A DNA stretch of 50,626 nucleotides from an uncultured Eubacterium sp. (GTDB lineage Bacteria; Bacillota; Clostridia; Lachnospirales; Lachnospiraceae), in NCBI GenBank assembly GCA_947178105.1, contig CAMWXD010000029.1, positions 1 through 50,626 of the forward strand, read 5' to 3'. Shown here piece after piece: positions 7,467 to 15,820 of the stretch. Under the pieces are notes generated by a model, which saw only the letters and a program-made list of their open reading frames with translations, did no database searches and had not been told where the DNA came from. How positions within the stretch are numbered: position 1 is the stretch's first letter; each line of letters opens with the position of its first letter. Position numbers and translations under genes: made by a program.

Positions 7467-8658
7467 GCGTGTGCTGCTGGCCGCCTCTGTCGCATCGATG
7501 ATTGACCAATTCAATCTGTCCAATATCCGGCTGCTGCTGGATTTGGGATATGAAGTGCATGTGATGTGTAATTTCCGCCAGGGAAATACATGCAGCAGAA
7601 AAAGGATTCTGAAATTGCTGCACCAGTTAAGAGACATGCAGGTCGTCTGCCATCCGTGGGACTGCCCAAGGAGCATCCGGGACGTGGCAGGATGCGTCAG
7701 AGCTTACCGGCAGATGTGCAGGCTGCTTTTGCTCGGTTCTTTTGCGTGGGTACACTGTCATTCCCCGATTGGCGGGGCGTTGTCCCGGATAGCGGCACAC
7801 AGGCAGGGAATTCCGGTTATCTATACGGCGCATGGCTTTCACTTTTATAAAGGGGCGCCGCTTTGGAACTGGCTTTTGTATTATCCGGCAGAAAAGCTGC
7901 TTGCGCACTGGACGGATGTACTGGTTACCGTCAACCGGGAGGATTACCGGGTTGCAAAACACAGGCTGAAAGCAGGAAGGATCTGCCATATTCCGGGCGT
8001 TGGCATTGATGGGAAGGCATTTGAAGCAGCTTCGCACAAAAAAGACAGCAGGTTTTGCGCGTGTTATCAGATCCCGCAGGATGCACTTGTGCTGCTGTCC
8101 GTCGGGGAACTGAATGCAGGAAAAAACCACCGCATGGTGCTGCAGGCGCTGGCTGCACTGGGCCGGCGAGATGTCTGCTATCTGATTTGCGGGCAGGGCC
8201 GCCTGCGGGACGAATTGTGGCGTTATGCAAAAGAGCTGGGCATCCGCGCGCTGGTACGGATGCCGGGGTATCAGGAGGATATGCCGTGGATTTATGGGAA
8301 TGCAGATATTTTTGTATTTCCATCCAGACGGGAAGGCTTGTCGGTATCTTTGCTGGAAGCGATGGCTGCGTCTCTGCCCTGTGTGGTATCAGATATCCGG
8401 GGCAACCGGGAGCTGATTCGCCCGGTACGAGCGGAAGATGCCAGTGGAGTATGCCTGGCGCCGGGCGGTGCAAGATTTTCGCTGGATAAGCCCTGGCAGC
8501 TGACGGCAGCCCTGCATCGGTTGCTGGAAGATGAAGCGCTTCGGAAAAGGTGCGGAGCGTATAATAGAAACAGGATGCAGGATTACAGCAGACCGGCAGT
8601 GGAACAGCGAATGCGTAAAATTTATCGTTACGTTTCACAGCTTGGGTGCGCACGGTAA
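7456..8658 (+). CDS. GT4-family glycosyltransferase
   Basis: The 400-residue protein is a GT-B fold retaining transferase like EpsD/EpsF. The N-terminal domain has VLLAASVASMIDQFNLSNI and HCHSPIGGALSR, then IYTAHGFHFY. The C-terminal donor domain has LSVGELNAGKNH, the ICGQGRLRD motif, DIFVFPSRREGLSVSLLEAM with the E-x7-E pair at E293/E301, and GNRELI. It likely adds one sugar to the lipid-linked glycan on the cytoplasmic face. The start codon lies inside the end of the XRE gene and has only a weak ribosome site, suggesting translational coupling. Confidence 0.92.
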   Translation: MKPKRVLLAASVASMIDQFNLSNIRLLLDLGYEVHVMCNFRQGNTCSRKRILKLLHQLRDMQVVCHPWDCPRSIRDVAGCVRAYRQMCRLLLLGSFAWVHCHSPIGGALSRIAAHRQGIPVIYTAHGFHFYKGAPLWNWLLYYPAEKLLAHWTDVLVTVNREDYRVAKHRLKAGRICHIPGVGIDGKAFEAASHKKDSRFCACYQIPQDALVLLSVGELNAGKNHRMVLQALAALGRRDVCYLICGQGRLRDELWRYAKELGIRALVRMPGYQEDMPWIYGNADIFVFPSRREGLSVSLLEAMAASLPCVVSDIRGNRELIRPVRAEDASGVCLAPGGARFSLDKPWQLTAALHRLLEDEALRKRCGAYNRNRMQDYSRPAVEQRMRKIYRYVSQLGCAR

Positions 8659-8677
8659 TGGAAAAAGGAGGAGCAGG

Positions 8678-9532
8678 ATGCCAGAAGTAACAGTCATGAT
8701 GCCGGTGTATCAGATGGCCGGGAATCCGGCGCTTCGGACTGCGGTTCGTTCCATAGAAAAGCAGACGTTTGCAGACTGGGAGCTTCTTTTATACGATGAC
8801 GGTTCCACAGACGGCACCCTGCAGGAGCTAAGGAGGCTTGCGGCCAGACATCCGCGGATTTTCGTGATTTGCGGACAGGAAAACCGCGGGGCCGGATATG
8901 CCAGAAATATCTGCATCCAGGCAGCGTCCGGCCGTTACCTTGCGGTGATGGATGCAGATGATATCGCGCATCCAAGGCGTCTGGAAATACAGAAAGACTT
9001 TCTGGACAGCAATCCGCAGTACGCATTTGCGGGCAGCCATGCATGGATGATAGACAGCCGGGGAATCTGGGGCTTGTGCAGAACGAAGAAGGAGCCGGAC
9101 GCAGAGTCTTTTTTACATACGCTGCCAGTGGTTCATCCGTCTGTGATGTTCCGCAAGGAGGTCTTAATCCACATGCACGGCTATGCCGTATCCCCTAAGA
9201 CCCGCCGGGCAGAAGACTATGAGCTGCTGATGCGTCTGTATGCGGCCGGATACCGGGGATACAACATCCAAAGGCCGTTACTGTCCTACCGGGAGGACCT
9301 GCGGGCCTACCACAAGCGTAAGTACCGATACCGCATTGCGGAATGCATGATACGTCTGGAAGGTTTTCAGAGGCTGGGAATTTTGCGCGGAAACATGCGG
9401 TATGTGATAAAACCGCTGGCGGTCGGTCTTGTCCCGGCATTTGTGATGCGGGCAGTCCGAAGCAGGCGCTTCCGATGGGATGCGGCGCTGCAGGAAAGAG
9501 ATTTGAGCAGGCGAGAGGATGAACAGCGATAG
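8678..9532 (+). CDS. GT2-family glycosyltransferase
   Basis: The 284-residue protein is a GT-A fold inverting transferase. It has VTVMMPVYQMAGNP at the N-terminus, the nucleotide-binding YDDGSTDGT at 39-47 and the metal-binding MDADD around D92-D95. A later HPSVMFRKEVL and AEDYELLMRLY are typical of cell-wall and capsule GT2 enzymes. The ATG at 8678 is preferred to the upstream in-frame start at 8531, which lies inside the GT4 gene, because AAGGAGGAG stands just before it. Sugar specificity cannot be read from the sequence. Confidence 0.92.
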   Translation: MPEVTVMMPVYQMAGNPALRTAVRSIEKQTFADWELLLYDDGSTDGTLQELRRLAARHPRIFVICGQENRGAGYARNICIQAASGRYLAVMDADDIAHPRRLEIQKDFLDSNPQYAFAGSHAWMIDSRGIWGLCRTKKEPDAESFLHTLPVVHPSVMFRKEVLIHMHGYAVSPKTRRAEDYELLMRLYAAGYRGYNIQRPLLSYREDLRAYHKRKYRYRIAECMIRLEGFQRLGILRGNMRYVIKPLAVGLVPAFVMRAVRSRRFRWDAALQERDLSRREDEQR

Positions 9533-9571
9533 AAAGTGGCGGAATGCAGGAAACGGACAGGAGGATAGGAA

Positions 9572-10393
9572 GTGACAAAACGTAGGAAGCGGTCAGTAGG
9601 ATGTATGGAAAAGACTGCTGCGCGGCTGCGGGGGCTGTACCGGTACCGCGCATTGATGAAGCAACTGGTCATCAAGGACCTGAAGCTGAAATACAGGCGA
9701 AGCTTTCTGGGCTATGTATGGAGCGTACTGAACCCGCTGATGGTCATGGTGGTCATGTATCTGGTGTTTTCGCAGATGTTTCGGTTTGAGGTGGAGAATT
9801 ATCCGGCGTATCTGATCATTGGACAGGCAACGTTTCATTTTATGACAGAGGCCACCGATCAGGCGGTGTTTTCGATTACCGGCAACAGTGAGCTGTTAAA
9901 AAAAGTCTATGTACCAAAGTATGTATTCACCTTATCAAAAGTAACAAGCTCGCTGGTCAACCTGCTGTTTTCCCTGGCAGCGATGTTTCTCGTATTTATC
10001 TGCTCGGGCGTGCGGTTTTCCTTGTATATGCTGCTGATTCCGCTCGTTCTGTCGCAGCTGTATGTGTTCAGCCTGGGGCTTGGATTGTTTCTGGCGCAGG
10101 CGGCGGTGTTTTTCCGGGACATTCAGTATATATACAGTGTGCTTACGACGGCCTGGATGTATGCAACGCCGCTGTTTTATCCGGTTGACCTGCTTTCGGA
10201 CCAGATGCGCAGAATCGTACAGATCTGCAATCCGATGTACCATTATGTAACGCAATTTCGCACACTGGTACTGGAGCGGACGCTGCCGCAGGCCGGCTCG
10301 TTTGTCTATGGGTCTGTGCTGGCTGGTCTGTTTCTGCTGCTGGGTGTCTGGTCGTTTCTAAAGACACAGGACAGATTTATTCTTTATATATAG
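9572..10393 (+). CDS. Wzm/TagG-type ABC-2 permease for glycan export (first copy)
   Basis: This 273-residue permease has six hydrophobic segments and the features of polysaccharide or teichoic acid exporters: LVIKDLKLKYRRSFLGYVWS before the first span, LNPLMVMVVMYLVF, LLKKVYVPKYVF and a C-terminal NPMYHYVTQFRTLVL. It likely forms a channel with the ATPase encoded next. The start is a GTG with GGAGG seven bases upstream; an in-frame ATG at 9601 would remove only ten residues. Presence of this pair means the polymer is made inside the cell on a lipid carrier and exported whole. Confidence 0.93.
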   Translation: MTKRRKRSVGCMEKTAARLRGLYRYRALMKQLVIKDLKLKYRRSFLGYVWSVLNPLMVMVVMYLVFSQMFRFEVENYPAYLIIGQATFHFMTEATDQAVFSITGNSELLKKVYVPKYVFTLSKVTSSLVNLLFSLAAMFLVFICSGVRFSLYMLLIPLVLSQLYVFSLGLGLFLAQAAVFFRDIQYIYSVLTTAWMYATPLFYPVDLLSDQMRRIVQICNPMYHYVTQFRTLVLERTLPQAGSFVYGSVLAGLFLLLGVWSFLKTQDRFILYI

Positions 10394-10432
10394 AAAGATT
10401 CGTAACAAATATTCAGAACAGGAGCATGTGAC

Positions 10433-11200
10433 ATGGAGAGTCGGGATGTGGTCATTGATGTCAGCCAGGCAACGGTGCGGTTTAATATGGCAAACCAGTC
10501 GGTCAACAACCTGAAAGAATATCTGATCAAGCTGGTCCGGGGAGAGCTGATGTTTCAGGAATTTCTCGCACTGCGGGATATGGAGCTGCAGGTCCGGGCT
10601 GGGGAGGCATGGGGGATTGTCGGGCCAAACGGAGCCGGGAAATCGACGCTGTTAAAGCTGATTTGCGGTGTCATCAAGCCGTACCGGGGCTGTGTGCAGG
10701 TAACCGGAAGCATTGCCCCGCTCATAGAGCTTGGTGCAGGATTTGACGGAGAGCTGACCGCGAAAGAAAATGTGATGCTCAACGGTACGCTGATGGGGTA
10801 TTCGGAAAAGTTTATGAAGACACATCTGGATGCGATTATTGAGTTTGCGGATTTATGGGAGTTTCTGGATGCACCGATGAAAAACTATTCGTCTGGTATG
10901 GCGGCAAGGCTGGGATTTGCCGTGGCGACGATGGTGCAGCCAGATATCCTGATCTGTGATGAGGTACTGGCCGTGGGAGACTATCAGTTCCAGCGCAAAT
11001 GCGAGGAGCGGATGCAGCAGATGCTGGACCAGGGCACGACGCTGTTGTATGTATCCCATTCCAATGCGTCGGTCTTAAAGCTATGCAGCCACGCCTTGTG
11101 GATTGAGGATGGGAAAAAGGTCATGAGCGGCGAAGCGGTCAGGGTGTGTGAGGCGTACCTGGCAGATAAACGCGGCGGAACAGGACAGAGCAGGCCATGA
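10433..11200 (+). CDS. Wzt/TagH-type ABC ATPase for glycan export (first copy)
   Basis: At 255 residues it holds the nucleotide-binding domain only: Walker A GPNGAGKST (64-72), IAPLIELGAGFDGELTAKEN typical of the Wzt family, the signature YSSGMAARLGFAVAT, and Walker B ILICDEVLAVGD. It lacks the C-terminal carbohydrate-binding domain with which some Gram-negative Wzt proteins read a terminal cap, so export need not depend on a cap. It follows the permease by 39 bases and pairs with it. Confidence 0.94.
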   Translation: MESRDVVIDVSQATVRFNMANQSVNNLKEYLIKLVRGELMFQEFLALRDMELQVRAGEAWGIVGPNGAGKSTLLKLICGVIKPYRGCVQVTGSIAPLIELGAGFDGELTAKENVMLNGTLMGYSEKFMKTHLDAIIEFADLWEFLDAPMKNYSSGMAARLGFAVATMVQPDILICDEVLAVGDYQFQRKCEERMQQMLDQGTTLLYVSHSNASVLKLCSHALWIEDGKKVMSGEAVRVCEAYLADKRGGTGQSRP

Positions 11201-11327
11201 TGTGCGCGGCAGATGATGATACCAGCGAGCATAAAGGCTTTCTAAAATCATTGGCGTTCGGGTATATACAGGCAATAACTTTGGCAAATTAGAACGCTTG
11301 CGAGTATAGATAGGGAGACGGATCTGG

Positions 11328-12683
11328 ATGTTTGAAAATAAGACACAGGAGCAGGCCAGGGAACAGATACGGGAAAGCGTAAAAGCGTACTGGCAGAGGT
11401 TCCACAACACGAAAAAAGAATACCGGCCCGGGCAGGCGATTCCGTATGCAGGAAGGGTCTATGACGACCATGAAATGTGCAGTCTCGTGGACAGCGCACT
11501 GGATTTTTGGCTGACAGCCGGTCCATATACAGAAAGGTTTGAAAAAGAGCTGGCAGAGTTTTTACAGCTTCGGTACTGTATCCTGGTAAACTCCGGCTCT
11601 TCCGCAAACCTGCTGGCCTTTATGGCACTGACCTCTCCGCTGCTGGGGGAGCGCCAGGTCAGACGCGGGGACGAGGTCATTACCGTGGCGGCGGGGTTTC
11701 CGACGACGGTAAGCCCGCTTGTGCAATACGGCGCGGTACCAGTCTTTCTCGATGTCACGTTCCCGGATGGAAATCTGGATGCGTCCATGTTGGAAGCAGC
11801 TTATTCCAGTAAGACAAAGGCCGTTATGGCAGCGCATACGCTGGGCAATCCGTTTGATCTGGCAGCAGTCCGGGATTTTTGCGACAGGCATGGACTGTGG
11901 CTGGTGGAGGATAACTGCGATGCACTGGGCAGTGTATACACGCTGGACGGAAAGGAGCGGTTGACAGGCACCGTCGGTGATATCGGCACTTCCTCGTTCT
12001 ATCCGCCGCACCATCTGACGATGGGGGAAGGCGGAGCCGTGTATACCGATCATCCGCTGCTTGCGAAAATCATCCGCTCACTGCGTGACTGGGGGCGGGA
12101 CTGCGTATGCCCGCCCGGAACAGACGGAAGCTGCGGGCACCGCTTTGACAGGCAGTACGGACAGCTTCCGGCTGGGTACGACCACAAATATGTCTATTCG
12201 CATTTTGGCTATAACTGCAAAGCAACCGATCTGCAGGCAGCAGTCGGATGCGCGCAGATGGAAAAGCTGCCAGAGTTTATCGAGCGCAGGAGGCATAACT
12301 TTCAGAGGCTTCGAAAAAAGCTGGAACCGGCCGCGGACAGGCTGATCCTGCCGGAAGCTTCTGCACAGAGCCGCCCATCCTGGTTTGGATTTCTGATGGT
12401 ATGCCGGCCAGGCGTGGAGCGCACCAAGGTTGTGGCATATCTGGAAGCACATGGCATACAGACCCGTATGCTGTTTGCGGGAAATCTGCTCCGTCATCCG
12501 TGCTTTGACCAGATGCGGGCATCCGGGGAAGGCTGGCGGGCGGTAGGAGCGCTTGCAAATACGGAGCGGCTGATGCGGGATGCATTCTGGGTCGGTGTCT
12601 ATCCGGGGATTACGGATGCGATGGTGGATGCGATGGCAGAGGTGATTCTGAGGGCTGTGGACGGTGAAGCGGGTTGTAACTGA
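11328..12683 (+). CDS. rfbH: CDP-4-keto-6-deoxy-D-glucose 3-dehydratase (E1)
   Basis: The 451-residue protein belongs to the DegT/DnrJ/EryC1 fold but shows the special E1 marks. The PLP lysine is replaced by histidine in FYPPHHLTMGEGG (H228/H229). The ligands of a [2Fe-2S] cluster appear as C197, C259, C261 and C269, matching the E1 pattern of C-x-C-x7-C after DWGRD. E1 uses pyridoxamine phosphate and, with an E3 reductase, removes the C3 hydroxyl of CDP-4-keto-6-deoxyglucose to start CDP-3,6-dideoxyhexoses. The cytidylyltransferase RfbF is at the far end of this locus; a CDP-glucose 4,6-dehydratase (RfbG) and a dedicated E3 were not found here. A YerE-like gene follows directly. Confidence 0.93.
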   Translation: MFENKTQEQAREQIRESVKAYWQRFHNTKKEYRPGQAIPYAGRVYDDHEMCSLVDSALDFWLTAGPYTERFEKELAEFLQLRYCILVNSGSSANLLAFMALTSPLLGERQVRRGDEVITVAAGFPTTVSPLVQYGAVPVFLDVTFPDGNLDASMLEAAYSSKTKAVMAAHTLGNPFDLAAVRDFCDRHGLWLVEDNCDALGSVYTLDGKERLTGTVGDIGTSSFYPPHHLTMGEGGAVYTDHPLLAKIIRSLRDWGRDCVCPPGTDGSCGHRFDRQYGQLPAGYDHKYVYSHFGYNCKATDLQAAVGCAQMEKLPEFIERRRHNFQRLRKKLEPAADRLILPEASAQSRPSWFGFLMVCRPGVERTKVVAYLEAHGIQTRMLFAGNLLRHPCFDQMRASGEGWRAVGALANTERLMRDAFWVGVYPGITDAMVDAMAEVILRAVDGEAGCN

Positions 12684-12718
12684 GTGCGTGTAACCGTTCG
12701 GATACCTTCCCTGTTACC

Positions 12719-12759
12719 TGAAAAATCCATGGAACATCGCTTCGCGAGGGGATTTTTCA
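12719..12759 (+). promoter_or_regulatory. Intercistronic stem-loop between rfbH and the ThDP enzyme gene
   Basis: TGAAAAATCC (12719-12728) is complementary to GGATTTTTCA (12750-12759), with a small TCGC/GCGA stem nested inside (12737-12747). The right arm ends in TTTTT, so it may act as a partial terminator or as a message-stabilising structure that sets the ratio of the two enzymes. Confidence 0.4.
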
Positions 12760-12854
12760 CTCCTGCATCACTTTCTTACGGTCTGTGCAGAAACGAAAAA
12801 GTGTCTGAGACGGGTGTAGAATATATCTGGTATTGAACACTGTGTGAGGTAAGA

Positions 12855-14744
12855 ATGAAGATAAGAGTTGCGGATTATATAGCAGATGTTCTTGTAAAAA
12901 ATGGAATCCGGCATGTGTTTACGGTAACCGGCGGCGGGGCGATGTATCTGAATGATGCTCTGGGGCATCAGGAAGGGCTGACGTGCATTTACCAGCATCA
13001 TGAACAGGCCTGTGCGATGGCAGCGGAAAGCTATGCCAGGATACCGGGCCGGCTGCAAGGAGCAGGAGAGAGCAGGGAGCGGGGCAGTATGGCGGCAGTC
13101 TGTGTGACGACCGGGCCAGGTGGAACGAATGCGCTCACTGGAGTGCTGGGGGCCTGGCTGGATTCCATTCCGATGCTGGTATTGTCCGGACAGGTTCGTT
13201 TTGATACGACCGTGCGCAGCACAGGACGGAATTTGCGGGCCTTTGGAGATCAGGAATTCGAGATCGTGCCTGTAGTATCCAGGATGACAAAGTATACAGA
13301 GATGATCACAGATCCTGCAAACATCCGCTATTGTCTGGAAAAAGCTATTTTTCTGGCCCGCACTGGACGGCCAGGACCCTGCTGGCTGGATATTCCGCTG
13401 GATATACAGGGTGCTTTCCTTGACACAGACACCCTGCAAGCCTATGACCCGGCAGAAGATCCGGAAAAGAAAGAAAAGCTTCCGCAGAAAGTAACGGATG
13501 AAACAGTATGCAGGATACTGGCCAGAATCAAAGAAGCCAAAAGGCCAGTGCTCAATGCCGGAAACGGCATCCGAATTGCAGGAGCCGCAGAACGGCTGCT
13601 GCGGGTAGCCGAAAAGCTGCAGATTCCGGTAGTCACAGGCTGGAACAGCATTGATCTGATACCGGATGCACATCCACTGTACGCAGGCCGTGCCGGTATC
13701 ATGGGTGACCGCGCGGGCAACTGGGCCGTACAGAACTGCGACGTCCTGCTTTCTATCGGGAGCAGGCTGTCGATACGCCAGGTAGGATATCAGTGGGAGG
13801 CCTGGGCACGGAACGCTTATACGATTGTGGAAGACATTGACCAGGAAGAGCTGCAAAAACCAAGTATTCACGTGGACTTTCCCGTATGGGCGGATGCCTA
13901 TGACCTGCTGGATGCGCTGGAGCGGAATCTGGAGAAACCCGGTAAGGCATTCGATGACGCAAAACGAGCAGTATCCGGTACGCAGCATATGCAGTGGATA
14001 CGCTGCTGCAGGGAATGGAGGGCACAGTATCCGGTTGTCCAGACGAAGCATTTTCAGGAACAGCAAGCCGTAAACGTATACGCATTTATCCGAAAGCTCA
14101 GCGAGGCCCTGCCGGAAAACCGTATGATTGTCGTCGGCAACGGCTCGGCCAGCGTCGTCGGGAGCCAGGCATTCTTCATCCGTCCAGGCCAGCGCTTTCT
14201 GATTAATTCTGGCGCAGCCTCTATGGGCTATGACCTTCCGGCATCTGTCGGAGCATGCCTGGCCTCTGGTGGTCAGGAGGTAATCTGTGTGACCGGAGAC
14301 GGAAGCATTCAGATGAACCTGCAGGAGCTGCAGACCATCATCCACCATAAGCTCCCGGTCAAGATATTTGTCATCAACAATCAGGGCTATCATTCCATCC
14401 GCCAGACACAGAAGAATTTTTTCGCAGGCCGTCTGGCAGGCGTCGGAACAGACAGCGCGGACCTGAGTTTCCCTTCGATGGAGAAGCTGGCAGCAGCATA
14501 CGGATATCCTTATGACAGGATAGAAAAGAATGCGCAGTTGTCGGACATTCCGCAGGTCTTACAGAGGCAGGGTGCCTGCATCTGTGAGGTGTTCGTGGAC
14601 ACGCAGCAGTGCTTTGAACCAAAAGCGGCTTCTAGGCGGCTTGCAGACGGCCGGATGGTATCGGCGCCACTGGAAGACCTAGCGCCGCATCTGCCGGAGG
14701 ATGTGCTGGAAGAGATGATGCAGGCTGCGCAGCGGATTCCGTGA
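12855..14744 (+). CDS. Thiamine-diphosphate enzyme, acetolactate synthase-like (YerE-type candidate)
   Basis: The 629-residue protein has the three domains of the acetohydroxyacid synthase family. The catalytic glutamate is E50 in YQHHEQACAMA, the FAD/CoA-like middle domain spans about 210-380, and the cofactor motif starts at G481 (GDGSIQMN) and ends with the NN of FVINNQGYHS. In Yersinia, YerE of this family adds an acetyl unit to C4 of a CDP-3,6-dideoxy-4-ketohexose to build yersiniose. Direct adjacency to rfbH makes a similar branched-sugar role the best reading here. Ordinary acetolactate synthesis is less likely: there is no small subunit gene and the context is glycan. GAGGT precedes the ATG. 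Confidence 0.82.
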   Translation: MKIRVADYIADVLVKNGIRHVFTVTGGGAMYLNDALGHQEGLTCIYQHHEQACAMAAESYARIPGRLQGAGESRERGSMAAVCVTTGPGGTNALTGVLGAWLDSIPMLVLSGQVRFDTTVRSTGRNLRAFGDQEFEIVPVVSRMTKYTEMITDPANIRYCLEKAIFLARTGRPGPCWLDIPLDIQGAFLDTDTLQAYDPAEDPEKKEKLPQKVTDETVCRILARIKEAKRPVLNAGNGIRIAGAAERLLRVAEKLQIPVVTGWNSIDLIPDAHPLYAGRAGIMGDRAGNWAVQNCDVLLSIGSRLSIRQVGYQWEAWARNAYTIVEDIDQEELQKPSIHVDFPVWADAYDLLDALERNLEKPGKAFDDAKRAVSGTQHMQWIRCCREWRAQYPVVQTKHFQEQQAVNVYAFIRKLSEALPENRMIVVGNGSASVVGSQAFFIRPGQRFLINSGAASMGYDLPASVGACLASGGQEVICVTGDGSIQMNLQELQTIIHHKLPVKIFVINNQGYHSIRQTQKNFFAGRLAGVGTDSADLSFPSMEKLAAAYGYPYDRIEKNAQLSDIPQVLQRQGACICEVFVDTQQCFEPKAASRRLADGRMVSAPLEDLAPHLPEDVLEEMMQAAQRIP

Positions 14745-14821
14745 CGTTCGGCCAGCAGTGCAGTGGCTGATTTGGAACAGGCAGGACAGGATACGCAGGA
14801 AGACAGAATGGACAGAGGGAC

Positions 14822-15787
14822 ATGAAAAAGATCAGCATCGTGATACCGTGCTTTAATGAAGTGGAAAATGTGGCGCTTATGAGCTTTACTGTGGGCAACG
14901 TGCTGCAGGAAGCGCTTGCGCAGTATGATTATGAGATTTTGTTTATTGATAATCATTCGACCGACGGCACGAGGGAAGAACTGGAAAAAATCTGTGCCGG
15001 GAATAAGAAAGTAAAAGCGATCTTCAATGTGACGAACTTCGGACAGTTCAATTCTCCGTTTTATGCGATGTGCCAGGCTTCGGGTGACTGTGTCGTCTGC
15101 CTGTGCTGTGACTTTCAGGACCCAGTAGACCTGATTCCGAGATTTGTAGAGGAATGGGAAAAAGGCCACAAAATCGTAAGCGGCGTCAAGACAAAAAGCC
15201 GGGAAAACAAGATCCTATATTTTTTGCGAACCCTGTACTATAAGAGCATCAAAAACATGTCCCAGACGGAAATGATTGAGCATTTTACCGGGTTTGGGCT
15301 GTATGATAAGACGTTTATCGATATTTTAAGGCAGCTAAATGATCCGGTGCCGTTTATCCGTGGCATTGTAGCGGAATATGGGCACGGATTTAACCGGATT
15401 GAGGTCGAATACGAGCAGGAAAGACGGCGGGCCGGGAAGACGCACAATAGCTTTTACAGCCTGTATGATGCGGCGATGCTGAGCTTTACTTCCTATACAA
15501 AAGTGGGGCTGCGGCTGGCGACGTTTCTGGGCTTCGGGGCTTCTGCGGGCAGCATGTGTGTGGCGCTGTTTTATCTGGTATACAAGCTGACGCACTGGTA
15601 TACCTTTCAGGCTGGGAATGCGCCGATGGTCATTGGGATTTTTATGCTTGGATCGGTGCAGTTGTTTTTTATCGGGCTGCTGGGAGAATATATCCTGAAT
15701 ATCAATACACGGGTGATACATAGGCCGCTGGTGGTTGAGGAAAAGAGGTTGAATTTTGAGGAAGATACACAGAACGCAGATGGATAA
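14822..15787 (+). CDS. GT2 polyprenyl-phosphate glycosyltransferase with two C-terminal membrane spans
   Basis: The 321-residue protein has a GT-A domain (VIPCFNEVENV at 7-17, FIDNHSTDGTRE, and DFQDP at 97-101, the DLQDP-like metal site) followed by two hydrophobic helices at about 235-260 and 270-295. This is the layout of GtrB, ArnC and dolichyl-phosphate mannose synthase relatives, which load a sugar onto undecaprenyl phosphate so that it can be flipped and used outside the cell. It may serve a membrane GT-C enzyme, for which this locus has two candidates (4942-6672 and 25089-29102). Confidence 0.9.
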   Translation: MKKISIVIPCFNEVENVALMSFTVGNVLQEALAQYDYEILFIDNHSTDGTREELEKICAGNKKVKAIFNVTNFGQFNSPFYAMCQASGDCVVCLCCDFQDPVDLIPRFVEEWEKGHKIVSGVKTKSRENKILYFLRTLYYKSIKNMSQTEMIEHFTGFGLYDKTFIDILRQLNDPVPFIRGIVAEYGHGFNRIEVEYEQERRRAGKTHNSFYSLYDAAMLSFTSYTKVGLRLATFLGFGASAGSMCVALFYLVYKLTHWYTFQAGNAPMVIGIFMLGSVQLFFIGLLGEYILNINTRVIHRPLVVEEKRLNFEEDTQNADG

Positions 15788-15820
15788 GCGCAGTGCAGGC
15801 TGGCAGGGGGATTACATGCG

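Noticed and set aside
11328..12683. Ordinary sugar aminotransferase of the DegT family
   Set aside because: The PLP lysine is replaced by histidine and iron-sulfur cysteines are present, which marks the E1 dehydratase.
12768..14393. Long open frame of 541 codons on the minus strand
   Set aside because: It lies antisense to the well-conserved ThDP enzyme gene, has no ribosome site and shows no domain; GC-rich codon use on the other strand explains it.
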